This document shows positions 10,101-17,532 of a stretch of DNA of 64,000 nt, one piece after another; position 1 is the first letter of the stretch; the number at the start of each line of letters is the position of its first letter. A program made the position numbers and the translations under genes. A model generated the notes under the pieces. The model did no database searches and was not told the DNA's origin. It was given only the letters and a program-made list of their open reading frames with translations. The stretch is from assembly GCA_030648295.1 (NCBI GenBank), contig JAUSID010000163.1, positions 143,099 through 207,098 of the forward strand, written 5' to 3'. The DNA comes from Opitutaceae bacterium. Lineage in GTDB: Bacteria > Verrucomicrobiota > Verrucomicrobiia > Opitutales > Opitutaceae.

Positions 10101-10276
10101 CGGCGCGAAACTCGATCGGCCTGGTGCTGGTGGGTGGCATGGCCATCGGAACCCTGTTTACGCTGTTTGTGATTCCCTCCTTGTACGTGTTGCTCGCCAA
10201 GGATCACTCGAGGGATCGGGTCAAGGATCGCGCCGCCGTGCCGGCTCTCGAACCGATCACCGTCGCGGCCAAATGA
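7121..10276 (+). CDS. RND efflux permease (HAE1/AcrB-type inner-membrane pump)
   Basis: A 1051-residue proton-driven multidrug pump. It begins MKSSAFTDLFIRRPVLAVVV, the canonical RND N-terminus, so ATG 7121 is chosen over an upstream in-frame ATG at 7028 that overlaps the adaptor and reads a repeat array. TM4 carries the proton-relay pair in VGLVVDDAIVVVENVERHL. TM10-12 include LVTLVGLIAKNGILVVEFAN and GMAIGTLFTLFVIPSLYVLL. Two large periplasmic loops are present. The stop overlaps the next start (ATGA), implying translational coupling to the outer-membrane channel. Confidence 0.95.
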   Translation: MKSSAFTDLFIRRPVLAVVVNLVIVIAGVQAWRSLNVRQYPRSENSAVTINTVYVGASAELVRGFVTTPLERAIASADGIDYLQSKSLQSFSSITARLKLNYDPTKALAEITSKVNQVRNDLPPEAEVPSISVESADSQIASAYLSFVSEILSHAEITDYLVRVVQPRLAALAGVQRAEVLGARTFAMRVWLKPDKMAALNVSPAQVRQALAANNYLAAVGSTKGALVQVNLTANTDLHSVDEFKRLVIKQQNDTIVRLEDIADVVLGAEDYDTEVRYTGQTAVFIGVFPLPNANTIDVVRRVRTELDTLKRDLPTGLQAQIGYDASRYITNAINEVTHTLIDTLIIVVVVIFLFLGSFRSVLVPVIAIPVSLIGGIFLMQVFGFTLNLLTLLAIVLSVGLVVDDAIVVVENVERHLREGRTPREAALLGARELVGPVIAMTITLAAVYAPIGLQGGLTGALFREFALTLAGAVTISGVVALTLSPMMSAKLLRSAAEEERGFTGWVNHRFDKLRQAYGRVLGRTLEMRPVVYAVWIVVALCTVPMFMMSPKELAPTEDQGFLFGAINAPANATAEHKSFYARGVERAFLSTPEVAFTFQIILPPSAAAAFGVDGFAGMITKPWSERKRSVMEILPEVQGKLAEIPGIEVFAGTPSALPGGSQFPVEFVIASTGDTPQLLEFAQKISMKAAQSGFFFFPPIIDLKYDQPQSEVVIDREKVAALGLNLAQVGADLAAALGGNFVNRFNIAGRSYKVIAQIERSQRLNPDQLRDIHVNGPKGELIPLSSIAHIENRTVPRSLNRFQQLNAVKLSAMTNRTLDEALKVLENAAKEILPPGYTVDYTGESRQLRQEGNKFLPAFMLAIVLIFLALAVQFNSFRDPVVILLGSVPLAMFGALAFTFLKMPNPNMPHWTSGWTTTLNIYAQVGLVTLVGLIAKNGILVVEFANKLQEQGRSKLDAVHEAAMTRLRPVLMTSAATIAGHFPLTLVTGAGAAARNSIGLVLVGGMAIGTLFTLFVIPSLYVLLAKDHSRDRVKDRAAVPALEPITVAAK

Positions 10277-11643
10277 ATTCCATGAAACTAGCCCGCCATC
10301 ATTTTTCGCCCGTGCGTCCGCTGGCCGCGCTGGTGCTGGCCGTCGCCTCGGTTGCCGCCGAGACGGCGCTGCCGCCACCGGTTCCCGACACACTGGACCT
10401 GAAAACGGCGATTAGTTTCGCCTTGGAGAACAACTTTGCGATCCGGCAGGCGAAGGAGCGCATCCGGCAGCAGGAAGGCCTCATCATCGAGGTGAAGGCC
10501 CGCGGCATTCCGAACGCCGAGCTCAACTCGACCTACGGCCGGTTTGATCGCAGCCTGGCGGCGGTGCCGCTGCCGATCATCCCGGTGAACACCGAATCAT
10601 GGTCGATCGGCCTCAACGTCACCCAGGTCCTCTATGCCGGCGGTGGCGTGCGCTCGGCCATCCAGAGTTCGAAGCTCGCGCGCGAAGCGGCGATTCTCGA
10701 TCTCCAGGCGGTGATCAACGACGCGTTGCTCGAGGTTCGCACCGGGTTCTTCCGCGTCCTGCTCGCGATCGAGCAAATCAAGGTCCAGGAATCGAATCTC
10801 GAACTGCTCCAGCAACAGCTCAAGACCGCGACGGATCGTTACGAGGCGGGCACGGTTTCCAGTTTCGAAAAACTCCGGGCCGAGGTCGCGGTCGCCAACG
10901 CGCGCGTGCCGCTCATCACCGCGCGCAACGATCACCGGCTGGCGATCGAGGCGCTCCGGCAGGCGCTCGGGTTCACGACCAATGCGCCGGAAACCATCCG
11001 CAAGGTCCCCACGTTCGTCGGCACCCTCGATTTTACCCCGGTGAATTTCGATTTGCCCGCAGCCTTCGATGCCGCGCGCGCGAACCGGCCCGATCTGCAG
11101 CGGCTGGCGAAAATCACCGCGGTGCGCGAACAGGATGTCCGCACCCAGCGCTCGTCGTATTATCCGACCCTGGGCGCGAGCGCGGGCTACCAGTTCAAGA
11201 ACCACCCCTACGGCGGCAACCAGTTCAGCGAAGCGCTCGACGGCTGGACACTCGGGCTCCAGTCGAACTGGGCGATTTTCGACGGCCGCGCCACCGCGGG
11301 TCGCGTCGCGCAGTCGAAATCGATCCTGGCGCAGACGAAATTGACGCTCGCCGAGGCCCAACTCGCCGTCGACGTCGAGGTGCGGCGCGCGTTTTCCCAG
11401 TGGCAGCAGGCGACCGAGCTCGTCGAGGCGTCACAAAAGGTCGTCGACCAGGCGACCGAGGCGGTGAGGCTGGCCAACGCGCGCTACAATGCCGGAACCG
11501 GCACGCAGCTCGATGTGCTCCAGGCCCAGGTCGATCTCACCACCGCCCGGACCAACCAGATCGTCGCGTTCTACAATTACAACGTCGCCGTCGCGAGTCT
11601 GCGGAAAGCCACGGGACTCCTGGACGAATTTGTGACCAAGTGA
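10273..11643 (+). CDS. TolC-family outer-membrane efflux channel
   Basis: A 456-residue outer-membrane factor. Residues 4-30 look like a signal peptide (MKLARHHFSPVRPLAALVLA..ASVAAE). Two OEP repeats follow, each beginning with a helix of the type LDLKTAISFALENNFAIRQA and DLPAAFDAARANRPDLQRLA, with strand segments such as GLNVTQVLYAGG. Long amphipathic helices form the periplasmic tunnel. ATG 10273 overlaps the pump stop by 4 bp; ATG 10282 (MKLARHH) is equally possible. It completes a three-part efflux system under the MarR gene. Confidence 0.93.
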   Translation: MNSMKLARHHFSPVRPLAALVLAVASVAAETALPPPVPDTLDLKTAISFALENNFAIRQAKERIRQQEGLIIEVKARGIPNAELNSTYGRFDRSLAAVPLPIIPVNTESWSIGLNVTQVLYAGGGVRSAIQSSKLAREAAILDLQAVINDALLEVRTGFFRVLLAIEQIKVQESNLELLQQQLKTATDRYEAGTVSSFEKLRAEVAVANARVPLITARNDHRLAIEALRQALGFTTNAPETIRKVPTFVGTLDFTPVNFDLPAAFDAARANRPDLQRLAKITAVREQDVRTQRSSYYPTLGASAGYQFKNHPYGGNQFSEALDGWTLGLQSNWAIFDGRATAGRVAQSKSILAQTKLTLAEAQLAVDVEVRRAFSQWQQATELVEASQKVVDQATEAVRLANARYNAGTGTQLDVLQAQVDLTTARTNQIVAFYNYNVAVASLRKATGLLDEFVTK

Positions 11644-11783
11644 GCCCGCGGACGTCTGCTACGGTGGCGCGGTCGCGCGACCCTCGTTCGCCGGCGCGCC
11701 GTCACGCTACGTTGTAGTCGTTCAACATTTTTCGTACTTTTCGTCGCAACTCGCGCGAAGCCATCGTGTCCTCCGATCCGCCG

Positions 11784-14700
11784 ATGAAACGCTTCCGCAT
11801 CGCCGCCCTTTCCATCGCGGGTTTGCTGGCGTTGCTGCTCATCGCCGTGGCGGTCGGATTCAGTTCGTGGTTCCAAACCTGGGCCGCGCGTCGCGCACTG
11901 GCGTCGCAACCTGGCTGGAGCGGCAGCATCGGCTCGGTATCGGCCGGACTGAAGCGCGTCGAATTGAAGAACGTTCGGGTGGAGCGTGATGGCGCGGTGC
12001 TCACCGTTCCGGCCGCGGACGCGCAGCTGCCTCTCTTGGCGGCGGCGTTTCGCGAGCAGATCCTGATTTCGCGGCTGGTCGCCAAGGGATGGACGATTGA
12101 TTTGAGCAAATGGAAGCCGGGATCGGGCGCCGTGAACGCGGCGCAGACGTCCGGAGCACCAGCGCAGCGTGGCGGTTCGGCGAAGACGACCTCCGCGCCG
12201 GTGGGGGCGGGTTCGGCGGCAACGCCACCGCCGAAATCCGGGAATGAGCGTGCGGCATTCCACGGGATCTTCAACCAGCTGCGGCTTCCATTCGACCTCG
12301 CGCTCGATGGGATCGATATCGCGGGTGAAGTCATCCTGCCGGATGGCCGCGGCCGCTCGACCATCGCCATCAGCGGCGGCGGTCTGGCGGCGGGCCAGGA
12401 GGGAAGGTTCAAGTTCGACACCGGGGCGGCGCTCACGGATCCGAAGGTGACCACCGTCGGTCTGCGCGGCACCGTGACGGCCGCGATGGATACTCCGCGA
12501 ACGATCACGCGGGTGGCCATGAATGCCGATGCCGCCGCGAGCGGCACGCAATTTCCGAAGGGCGTCACTTTGAAGGCCGATCTCGCGGCCGCGCGTGGCG
12601 CCACGGGCGAGACGTACTCGGCCGGCGTGGTGACGGAAGGCAGGCAGCTGTTGCTGGTGCAGGCGGACTTTCCGCGGCAGGCACAGCAACTCTCCGGTAC
12701 CTGGAAACTCGACGTGCGCGATGATGACGTGAGCCCCTTCGCGCTCGGCCGGCCGCTGCCGGAGTTCTCCGCCCGCGGAGAGGGGAAGTTCGACACCGAT
12801 GCGGCGTTCGCCGCGGCTCACGTCAGCGGACGGATCGAGGGAGGGGCGGACAAGCTCACCGTATTTTTGCCTCAGCTGAACGGCGTCGGCGCGATCAAGC
12901 TGAGTGCGGATTTCGATGTCACCCGCAGCGGCGAGGTGATCGCCATTCGGAAATTGAATGCTGACGTCGCCGGCGAGCGGCCGGTCGCAACGGTGACGGC
13001 GCTCCAGGCGTTCGAATTCAACCCGGCGTCGGCACAGTTGAAGGCGGAGGATCCGGCACGCGAACTCTTGGGCATTGTCGTGCACGGATTGCCGCTCGCG
13101 TGGGCACAGCCGTTTCTCGGCGACGTCGCGGTCACGGGTGGCGACGTTCGCGGTGAACTGGTCGCGTCGATGCGCGCCGGCGGCACCACCGTGCGAACCA
13201 AGTCACCGGTCACGATTGCCGGGGCCACGGTCAGGCAGGCGGGGAAAATGCTGATCGAGGGCGTCGATATCGCGCTGTCGACCTCGGCCGATTACACGCC
13301 CCATGGGTGGCAGGCCGAAATCACCGAGTTTACGGCTGTGGCCGGCGACGTGACCATGTTGCGCGTCAACGCGAAGGCCGGGCAGCTCGCAGGAAAGGAT
13401 CAACCGCTGAAGGCCACAGGCCACCTGAAGGCGGATCTGCCGACCTGGCTCGCGCAACCCGTCGCGCGCGGCACCGTCGCGCTGACGCGAGGCGACGCCG
13501 TGGTGGATTTCATCGCCAGCGTGGACGGCAAGAAGGCACTGCAGGCGAAGATCGCTTTGAACAATCTGGCCGCGCCGGCGCCGAAGACGGCCGAAAAATC
13601 AGCCGGCGACGCCGGAGCGGCGACAACACCGAAGCGCGCGACGCTGCCATCGCTCTCGACCGATCTGCGGGCGGACGTCGCCGCCAATGGCGACATCACC
13701 ATTCACGCGCCGATTGAGATTCAACGCGACGACCGCAAGTCTGACGTCACCATCGCGGGCACCGTCAAACCGGCTAAGAACCTAAGCACGATCGACGCGC
13801 AGGTGACGAGCAATCTGCTTGTAATCGACGACGCGCAGGTGCTCGTCGCGCTGCTGCCGCCGGAAGACGGGAAGCAGCCGGAGAAAGCGCGTGATTTAAC
13901 GCCACCCTGGGCGGGGCTGAGGGGCACCCTGGCGCTCCAGCTGAAAAAGGTGGTTTACTCCGAGTCGTTCCAGGCCACGAACGTGGTGGGCACGCTGCGG
14001 CTCGAGGAGAACGGGATGAAATTCGACGGCGTCCGCGTGATGCTGGGCGAGGGCGACGCGAAGCTGAATGGAACGGTGAGCTTCGACGCGGCCTCGCCGC
14101 AGCCTTACGGACTCATCGCCGACATGGTCGTCACGCAATTCGATCCCGGTCCGCTGTTTCGCGCCGTGGATTCCACGCGGCCGCCGACGGTCGAAGGCAA
14201 GTTCAACGTGAAGACCCAGCTTTCCAGTCGTGCCGGCACGCTGGGCGATCTCGCGGCCGGGGCGGGCGGCGAATTCGAGTTGACCAGCCGCGGCGGAATT
14301 TTTCGCGGGCTGCCGGTGAATATCAACAATATCGTCGAGAGCACGGGCCGGCTCGCCGGCTGGATCGCGTCGGCCGGAACCGCCTTCGGCGCTCTCACCG
14401 GCAAGAAGGATTATGCCGACGTCGCCAGCAAGGCCGAGGCGGTGGCGGAGCTGGCGAAAGGGCTGAACCCTATTCCATACGATCAGCTGGCGATCGTCAT
14501 GTCACGGGACGAGCGACTGAACACCACGCTGAAAGACTTCACGCTCATTTCACCGGAGATTCGCCTGGCGGGTCAGGGTCACGCGGTCCACGAGCCCGGC
14601 TCGCGGTTGTTCGATGATCCACTCGCGATGGAATTCACGCTGCGCGTACGCGCGCGGGGGCGACAGGGCGAGCTGTTGAAGTATCTCGGTGCCCTCGACA

Positions 14701-14882
14701 CGCAGACTGATGATCTTGGTTACGCGGCGTGCGCGTTGCCGGTGAAGATTGGTGGCACGTTGGGAAAGCCGGACGCGAGCGAGTTCAGCAATCGCGTGGC
14801 CGCGCTGGCGGTGGAGAAGAGCGGGCTCGCCGACAAGGCGGCCGAGTTTCTCAACCGGATCCGCGGCAACGGCGGGAAATAG
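11784..14882 (+). CDS. AsmA-like envelope protein
   Basis: A 1032-residue protein with one N-terminal membrane anchor (residues 6-28, IAALSIAGLLALLLIAVAVG) and a long beta-rich periplasmic region. The C-terminal third (GEFELTSRGGIFRGLPVNIN and LNTTLKDFTLISPEIRLAGQ) matches AsmA_2/DUF3971-type C-termini. AsmA/TamB relatives act in lipid transport or outer-membrane homeostasis; the exact role here is unknown. There is a low-complexity Ala/Pro linker around residues 120-150. ATG 11784 is preferred over GTG 11766 because it leads straight into the anchor. It starts 140 bp after the channel gene and may be separately transcribed. Confidence 0.8.
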   Translation: MKRFRIAALSIAGLLALLLIAVAVGFSSWFQTWAARRALASQPGWSGSIGSVSAGLKRVELKNVRVERDGAVLTVPAADAQLPLLAAAFREQILISRLVAKGWTIDLSKWKPGSGAVNAAQTSGAPAQRGGSAKTTSAPVGAGSAATPPPKSGNERAAFHGIFNQLRLPFDLALDGIDIAGEVILPDGRGRSTIAISGGGLAAGQEGRFKFDTGAALTDPKVTTVGLRGTVTAAMDTPRTITRVAMNADAAASGTQFPKGVTLKADLAAARGATGETYSAGVVTEGRQLLLVQADFPRQAQQLSGTWKLDVRDDDVSPFALGRPLPEFSARGEGKFDTDAAFAAAHVSGRIEGGADKLTVFLPQLNGVGAIKLSADFDVTRSGEVIAIRKLNADVAGERPVATVTALQAFEFNPASAQLKAEDPARELLGIVVHGLPLAWAQPFLGDVAVTGGDVRGELVASMRAGGTTVRTKSPVTIAGATVRQAGKMLIEGVDIALSTSADYTPHGWQAEITEFTAVAGDVTMLRVNAKAGQLAGKDQPLKATGHLKADLPTWLAQPVARGTVALTRGDAVVDFIASVDGKKALQAKIALNNLAAPAPKTAEKSAGDAGAATTPKRATLPSLSTDLRADVAANGDITIHAPIEIQRDDRKSDVTIAGTVKPAKNLSTIDAQVTSNLLVIDDAQVLVALLPPEDGKQPEKARDLTPPWAGLRGTLALQLKKVVYSESFQATNVVGTLRLEENGMKFDGVRVMLGEGDAKLNGTVSFDAASPQPYGLIADMVVTQFDPGPLFRAVDSTRPPTVEGKFNVKTQLSSRAGTLGDLAAGAGGEFELTSRGGIFRGLPVNINNIVESTGRLAGWIASAGTAFGALTGKKDYADVASKAEAVAELAKGLNPIPYDQLAIVMSRDERLNTTLKDFTLISPEIRLAGQGHAVHEPGSRLFDDPLAMEFTLRVRARGRQGELLKYLGALDTQTDDLGYAACALPVKIGGTLGKPDASEFSNRVAALAVEKSGLADKAAEFLNRIRGNGGK

Positions 14883-14941
14883 GAGCCACCGCACCGGCGC
14901 AAACCTTGCGCGGGTCGCATGCAGCTGGTTGAGTCGGCGCC

Positions 14942-15814
14942 ATGCGAAGCATGACCGGATACGGACGGGCGACGGCGACACTCGAAGGGTTCAGCCTCAC
15001 CGTGCAGGTGAGCTCGGTGAATCGAAAGACGCTGGATCTCACGATCGGGCTGCCCGACGAGTGGGAGAGCCTCGAACCGGTCGTCGCCGAACAGGTGCGG
15101 AGATTTGCCGCGCGCGGAAAAGTGCACGTCGAAATCGAAATGACCGGTGACCGGACGGGACTGGAGGCGACTTGGGACGAGGATGCGGCCTCTGAGGCGC
15201 TCGATCGGCTGAAGGCCTTCGCGGAACACCGGCGCGTGCCGTTTGAGCCCACGGCGGAATTGCTCTGGCAGGTGGCAAATGCGCAGCGGCGAACGGATGG
15301 GCTGCCGGCCGCCGAGGCGGCGCAAACGGTGGTGACGGCGACGCTGATGAACGCGCTGCGCGCCTTCGCCGCGATGCGCGCCAAGGAAGGCGAATCCCTC
15401 ATGGTGGACTTCATCAAACGCGGCGAGGTGCTGCACCGGCACGTCGAAGCGATCGCGACCCGCGCTCCGCAGGTGCCCGTCAATTACCGCGAGCAGCTGA
15501 CGAAGCGGCTGCGCGACGCCGGGCTCGAACTCGACATCAACGACGAGCGGGTCTTGCGGGAGATCGCGCTGTTTGCGGATCGCATCGACGTCTCGGAGGA
15601 AATCACGCGGCTGCGGAGCCATTTCGAGCAGTTCGCCACGTTGTTGAAATCCAGCGGCGAGATTGGGCGAAAAGCGGATTTCATTCTTCAGGAAATCGGC
15701 CGCGAGGTGAACACGATCGGCAGCAAGGCGAACGATCTCACGATCGCGCGGGCCGTTATCGAGCTGAAGAACGAGCTCGAGCGCGTCCGCGAGCAGATGG
15801 CGAATGTGGAGTAG
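14942..15814 (+). CDS. yicC: YicC-family endoribonuclease
   Basis: A 290-residue YicC/YloC protein. It begins MRSMTGYGRATATLEGFSLT, the conserved MTGYG start. The C-terminal DUF1732 motif is clear: DRIDVSEEITRLRSHFEQFA, then GRKADFILQEIGREVNTIGS and KANDLTIARAVIELKNELER. YicC has been described as an RNA endonuclease. Normal length. In other bacteria it often precedes gmk, but here the next gene is lspA on the opposite strand, separated by a repeat array. Confidence 0.95.
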   Translation: MRSMTGYGRATATLEGFSLTVQVSSVNRKTLDLTIGLPDEWESLEPVVAEQVRRFAARGKVHVEIEMTGDRTGLEATWDEDAASEALDRLKAFAEHRRVPFEPTAELLWQVANAQRRTDGLPAAEAAQTVVTATLMNALRAFAAMRAKEGESLMVDFIKRGEVLHRHVEAIATRAPQVPVNYREQLTKRLRDAGLELDINDERVLREIALFADRIDVSEEITRLRSHFEQFATLLKSSGEIGRKADFILQEIGREVNTIGSKANDLTIARAVIELKNELERVREQMANVE

Positions 15815-15817
15815 GAA

Positions 15818-16005
15818 GACGTGGAAGACGCAGAAAACGGGGAAACGGCAAAAAGAAGAAAGAAGAAACCCGGCAGACGCTCCGAGTCTTTCGTGTCTCA
15901 CCTGTCTTCCCGTCTTCTCACGTCTTACACGTCTTTCGTGTCTTCCCGTCTTCCTGCGTCTTCCCGTCTTCTGTCTTGGTCCCTTCGTCCCTGCATCATC
16001 GATTG
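15818..16005. repeat. GAAGAC/CGTCTTCC inverted short-period array
   Basis: A left arm of GA-rich units (GTGGAAGACGCAGAAAACGG, from 15820) faces a right arm of at least nine degenerate CGTCTTNC units (15890-15985). The right arm runs into lspA and encodes its last 20 or so codons (minus strand). Related CT/GA arrays lie at 20667, 31483, 56786 and 60404. Confidence 0.85.
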
Positions 16006-16569
16006 CCACAGGTATAATATCACGCCGACGCAAATTCCCGAGTCGGCGACATTGAAGGTGGGGTAGATGTAAGTTCCGAAATGCAGGTCGGCGAAATCGA
16101 TCACGTGACCGTGCATCAGCCGATCAACAAGATTGCCGAGAATCCCGCCCACGAGCAGCCCAAAGCAGATCTGCGCCATGCGATCACGGAGCCCGAGCGC
16201 ATGGCGCCAGAAGAAAATTGCCACCAGCGTACCGACGGCGAGCAGTGCCAGCAAAACGCTCTGACCGGAAAACATGCTCCACGCCGCGCCCGTGTTGCCG
16301 ACATGGATCAGGTAGAAAAATCCCTTGATGATCACGATGTCGTGACCGCCGCCGTGTGCGTGCAGCGGGTTGAACGGGATGCGAGCGTTAACCCACAGCT
16401 TCGTCGCCTGGTCGGCCAGAAACACCGCCGCTGCCAGCGTCAGCAGCAGCCGGTAGCGACCGATGCGGGCAGGGGATTGCGGATCGCGAATTGCGGATTG
16501 CGGATTCTCGATCCCGGCGGCTGCAGGCGCGGGATTGTCAGGCGATGAGCTCGGGTCGGGCTGATTCAA
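15925..16569 (-). CDS. lspA: Lipoprotein signal peptidase (signal peptidase II)
   Basis: A 214-residue inner-membrane aspartyl protease that removes prolipoprotein signal peptides. The two catalytic Asp motifs are present: GGILGNLVDRL and FNVADSGICVGV. The first helix motif DQATKLWV and NTGAAWSMF are also typical. Four membrane segments are visible. Oddities: the first 40 or so residues and the last 20 or so are not LspA sequence. The N-terminus contains ENPQSAIRDPQSPAR, from an ATTGCGGATT array; the Arg/Asp-rich C-terminus (GRRDQDRRREDAGRREDTKD) is read from the CGTCTT array. The true start could be downstream of ATG 16569. Confidence 0.93.
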   Translation of the reverse strand: MNQPDPSSSPDNPAPAAAGIENPQSAIRDPQSPARIGRYRLLLTLAAAVFLADQATKLWVNARIPFNPLHAHGGGHDIVIIKGFFYLIHVGNTGAAWSMFSGQSVLLALLAVGTLVAIFFWRHALGLRDRMAQICFGLLVGGILGNLVDRLMHGHVIDFADLHFGTYIYPTFNVADSGICVGVILYLWQSMMQGRRDQDRRREDAGRREDTKDV

Positions 16570-16610
16570 TCAGGAGTTTTTAAGCCGAAATCCACGATCC
16601 GAAATCCGCC
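16473..16610. repeat. GGATTGCGGATT inverted array spanning the lspA start
   Basis: The left arm (16473-16510) has about four GGATTGC/GGATCGC/GAATTGC units and the right arm (16584-16610) has CCGAAATCC/CGATCCGAAATCC in inverse orientation. The arms flank the lspA start codon, so one arm is translated into the N-terminus and the other is untranslated leader. Same family as 22361-22504 and the arrays in uvrA. Confidence 0.8.
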
Positions 16611-16620
16611 ATCGCTCGGT

Positions 16621-17511
16621 TCAATCCTCGCCGCCCGCGTCCTCGTCCATGATTTTCCCGCCTTCTTCGCCCAGCTCGCCAAAGAGCCCGGCCTGCGTGC
16701 GGGAACGGTGACGGTTCCGCTCGATGTCCTTTTGCGCTTCGGCCGAGTAGCGGGTGAACGGCACTGCGAGCAGTCGCTCCTTCGAAATCGGTTTCTGGGT
16801 GATCTCGCAGATCCCGTAAGTGCCACCGTGAATTCGTTTGATGGCGGCATCGATTTCCGAAAGCGCCTCCTGCTCACTCGCAACCATGCTCAAAGCGAAG
16901 TCGCGATCGAAGGTGTCCGTGCCGGCATCCGCCATGTGCTGGCCATAGGCCGACAAATCGCCCGCGTCGTCCTTCGCCGATCGCTTCAACGTTTCCTCGG
17001 AATGACGCTCGATGCCCTCCGTCAGGCTTCGGCGCAGGTCGTGCAGGAGTTTGTAGTACCGCTTGAACTTCTCGGGAATGTCCTTGTCGCTCATCGGTTC
17101 GGGCGTCGGGCCCTTCTTGGGGTTGAAACCCAGGATGTCCGCGAGCGAAGCGGCTTTGACGTGCTGCGGCTTGGCGTGTTTCTGGACCGCGGCGTTGTTT
17201 TTCGCCGGAGTCTTCGCGCTCTTCGCCGGGAACGGCGAGTTGGTCTTGCTCGTCACCGTCTGGGCAATCGCGCGGACCTCGTCGAGGCTGAAGGCAATCG
17301 GCTTGGTGGCGGCTTTGCGCTTGAGGATGCTGTTGCGGAGGGCGTTTTTCTTGGAGGGTTTTTCCATGGTGGGAGAACGGTGCGATTTGCCGCTGGGGGC
17401 GGCCGATTTCGCGGGCGCTGCGGCCTTGTGGCGCGCGGGCGGCGGCGTCTTTTTCGGCGCAGGTTTTTTTGATGCGGCTTTCTTCGCGGGTGACTTCTTG
17501 TTCTTTGCCAT
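16621..17511 (-). CDS. DksA/TraR-family protein with degenerate zinc finger and basic N-terminus
   Basis: A 296-residue protein in two parts. Residues 1-120 or so are Lys/Ala/Pro-rich (KKSPAKKAASKKPAPKKTP), histone-H1-like and likely disordered or nucleic-acid binding. The C-terminal part matches DksA/TraR: a coiled coil (FKRYYKLLHDLRRSLTEGIE), EIDAAIKRIHGGTYGICEIT, then KPISKERLLAVPFTRYSAEA. Only the first of the four zinc-ligand Cys remains (GICEIT; the later ones read SA in place of Cys), so it probably does not bind zinc in the DksA way. An internal ATG at residue 49 (MEKPSKKN) could give a shorter form. It sits between ileS and lspA. Confidence 0.85.
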   Translation of the reverse strand: MAKNKKSPAKKAASKKPAPKKTPPPARHKAAAPAKSAAPSGKSHRSPTMEKPSKKNALRNSILKRKAATKPIAFSLDEVRAIAQTVTSKTNSPFPAKSAKTPAKNNAAVQKHAKPQHVKAASLADILGFNPKKGPTPEPMSDKDIPEKFKRYYKLLHDLRRSLTEGIERHSEETLKRSAKDDAGDLSAYGQHMADAGTDTFDRDFALSMVASEQEALSEIDAAIKRIHGGTYGICEITQKPISKERLLAVPFTRYSAEAQKDIERNRHRSRTQAGLFGELGEEGGKIMDEDAGGED

Positions 17512-17532
17512 GGGGAGCTTTGGGTGAGGAGC

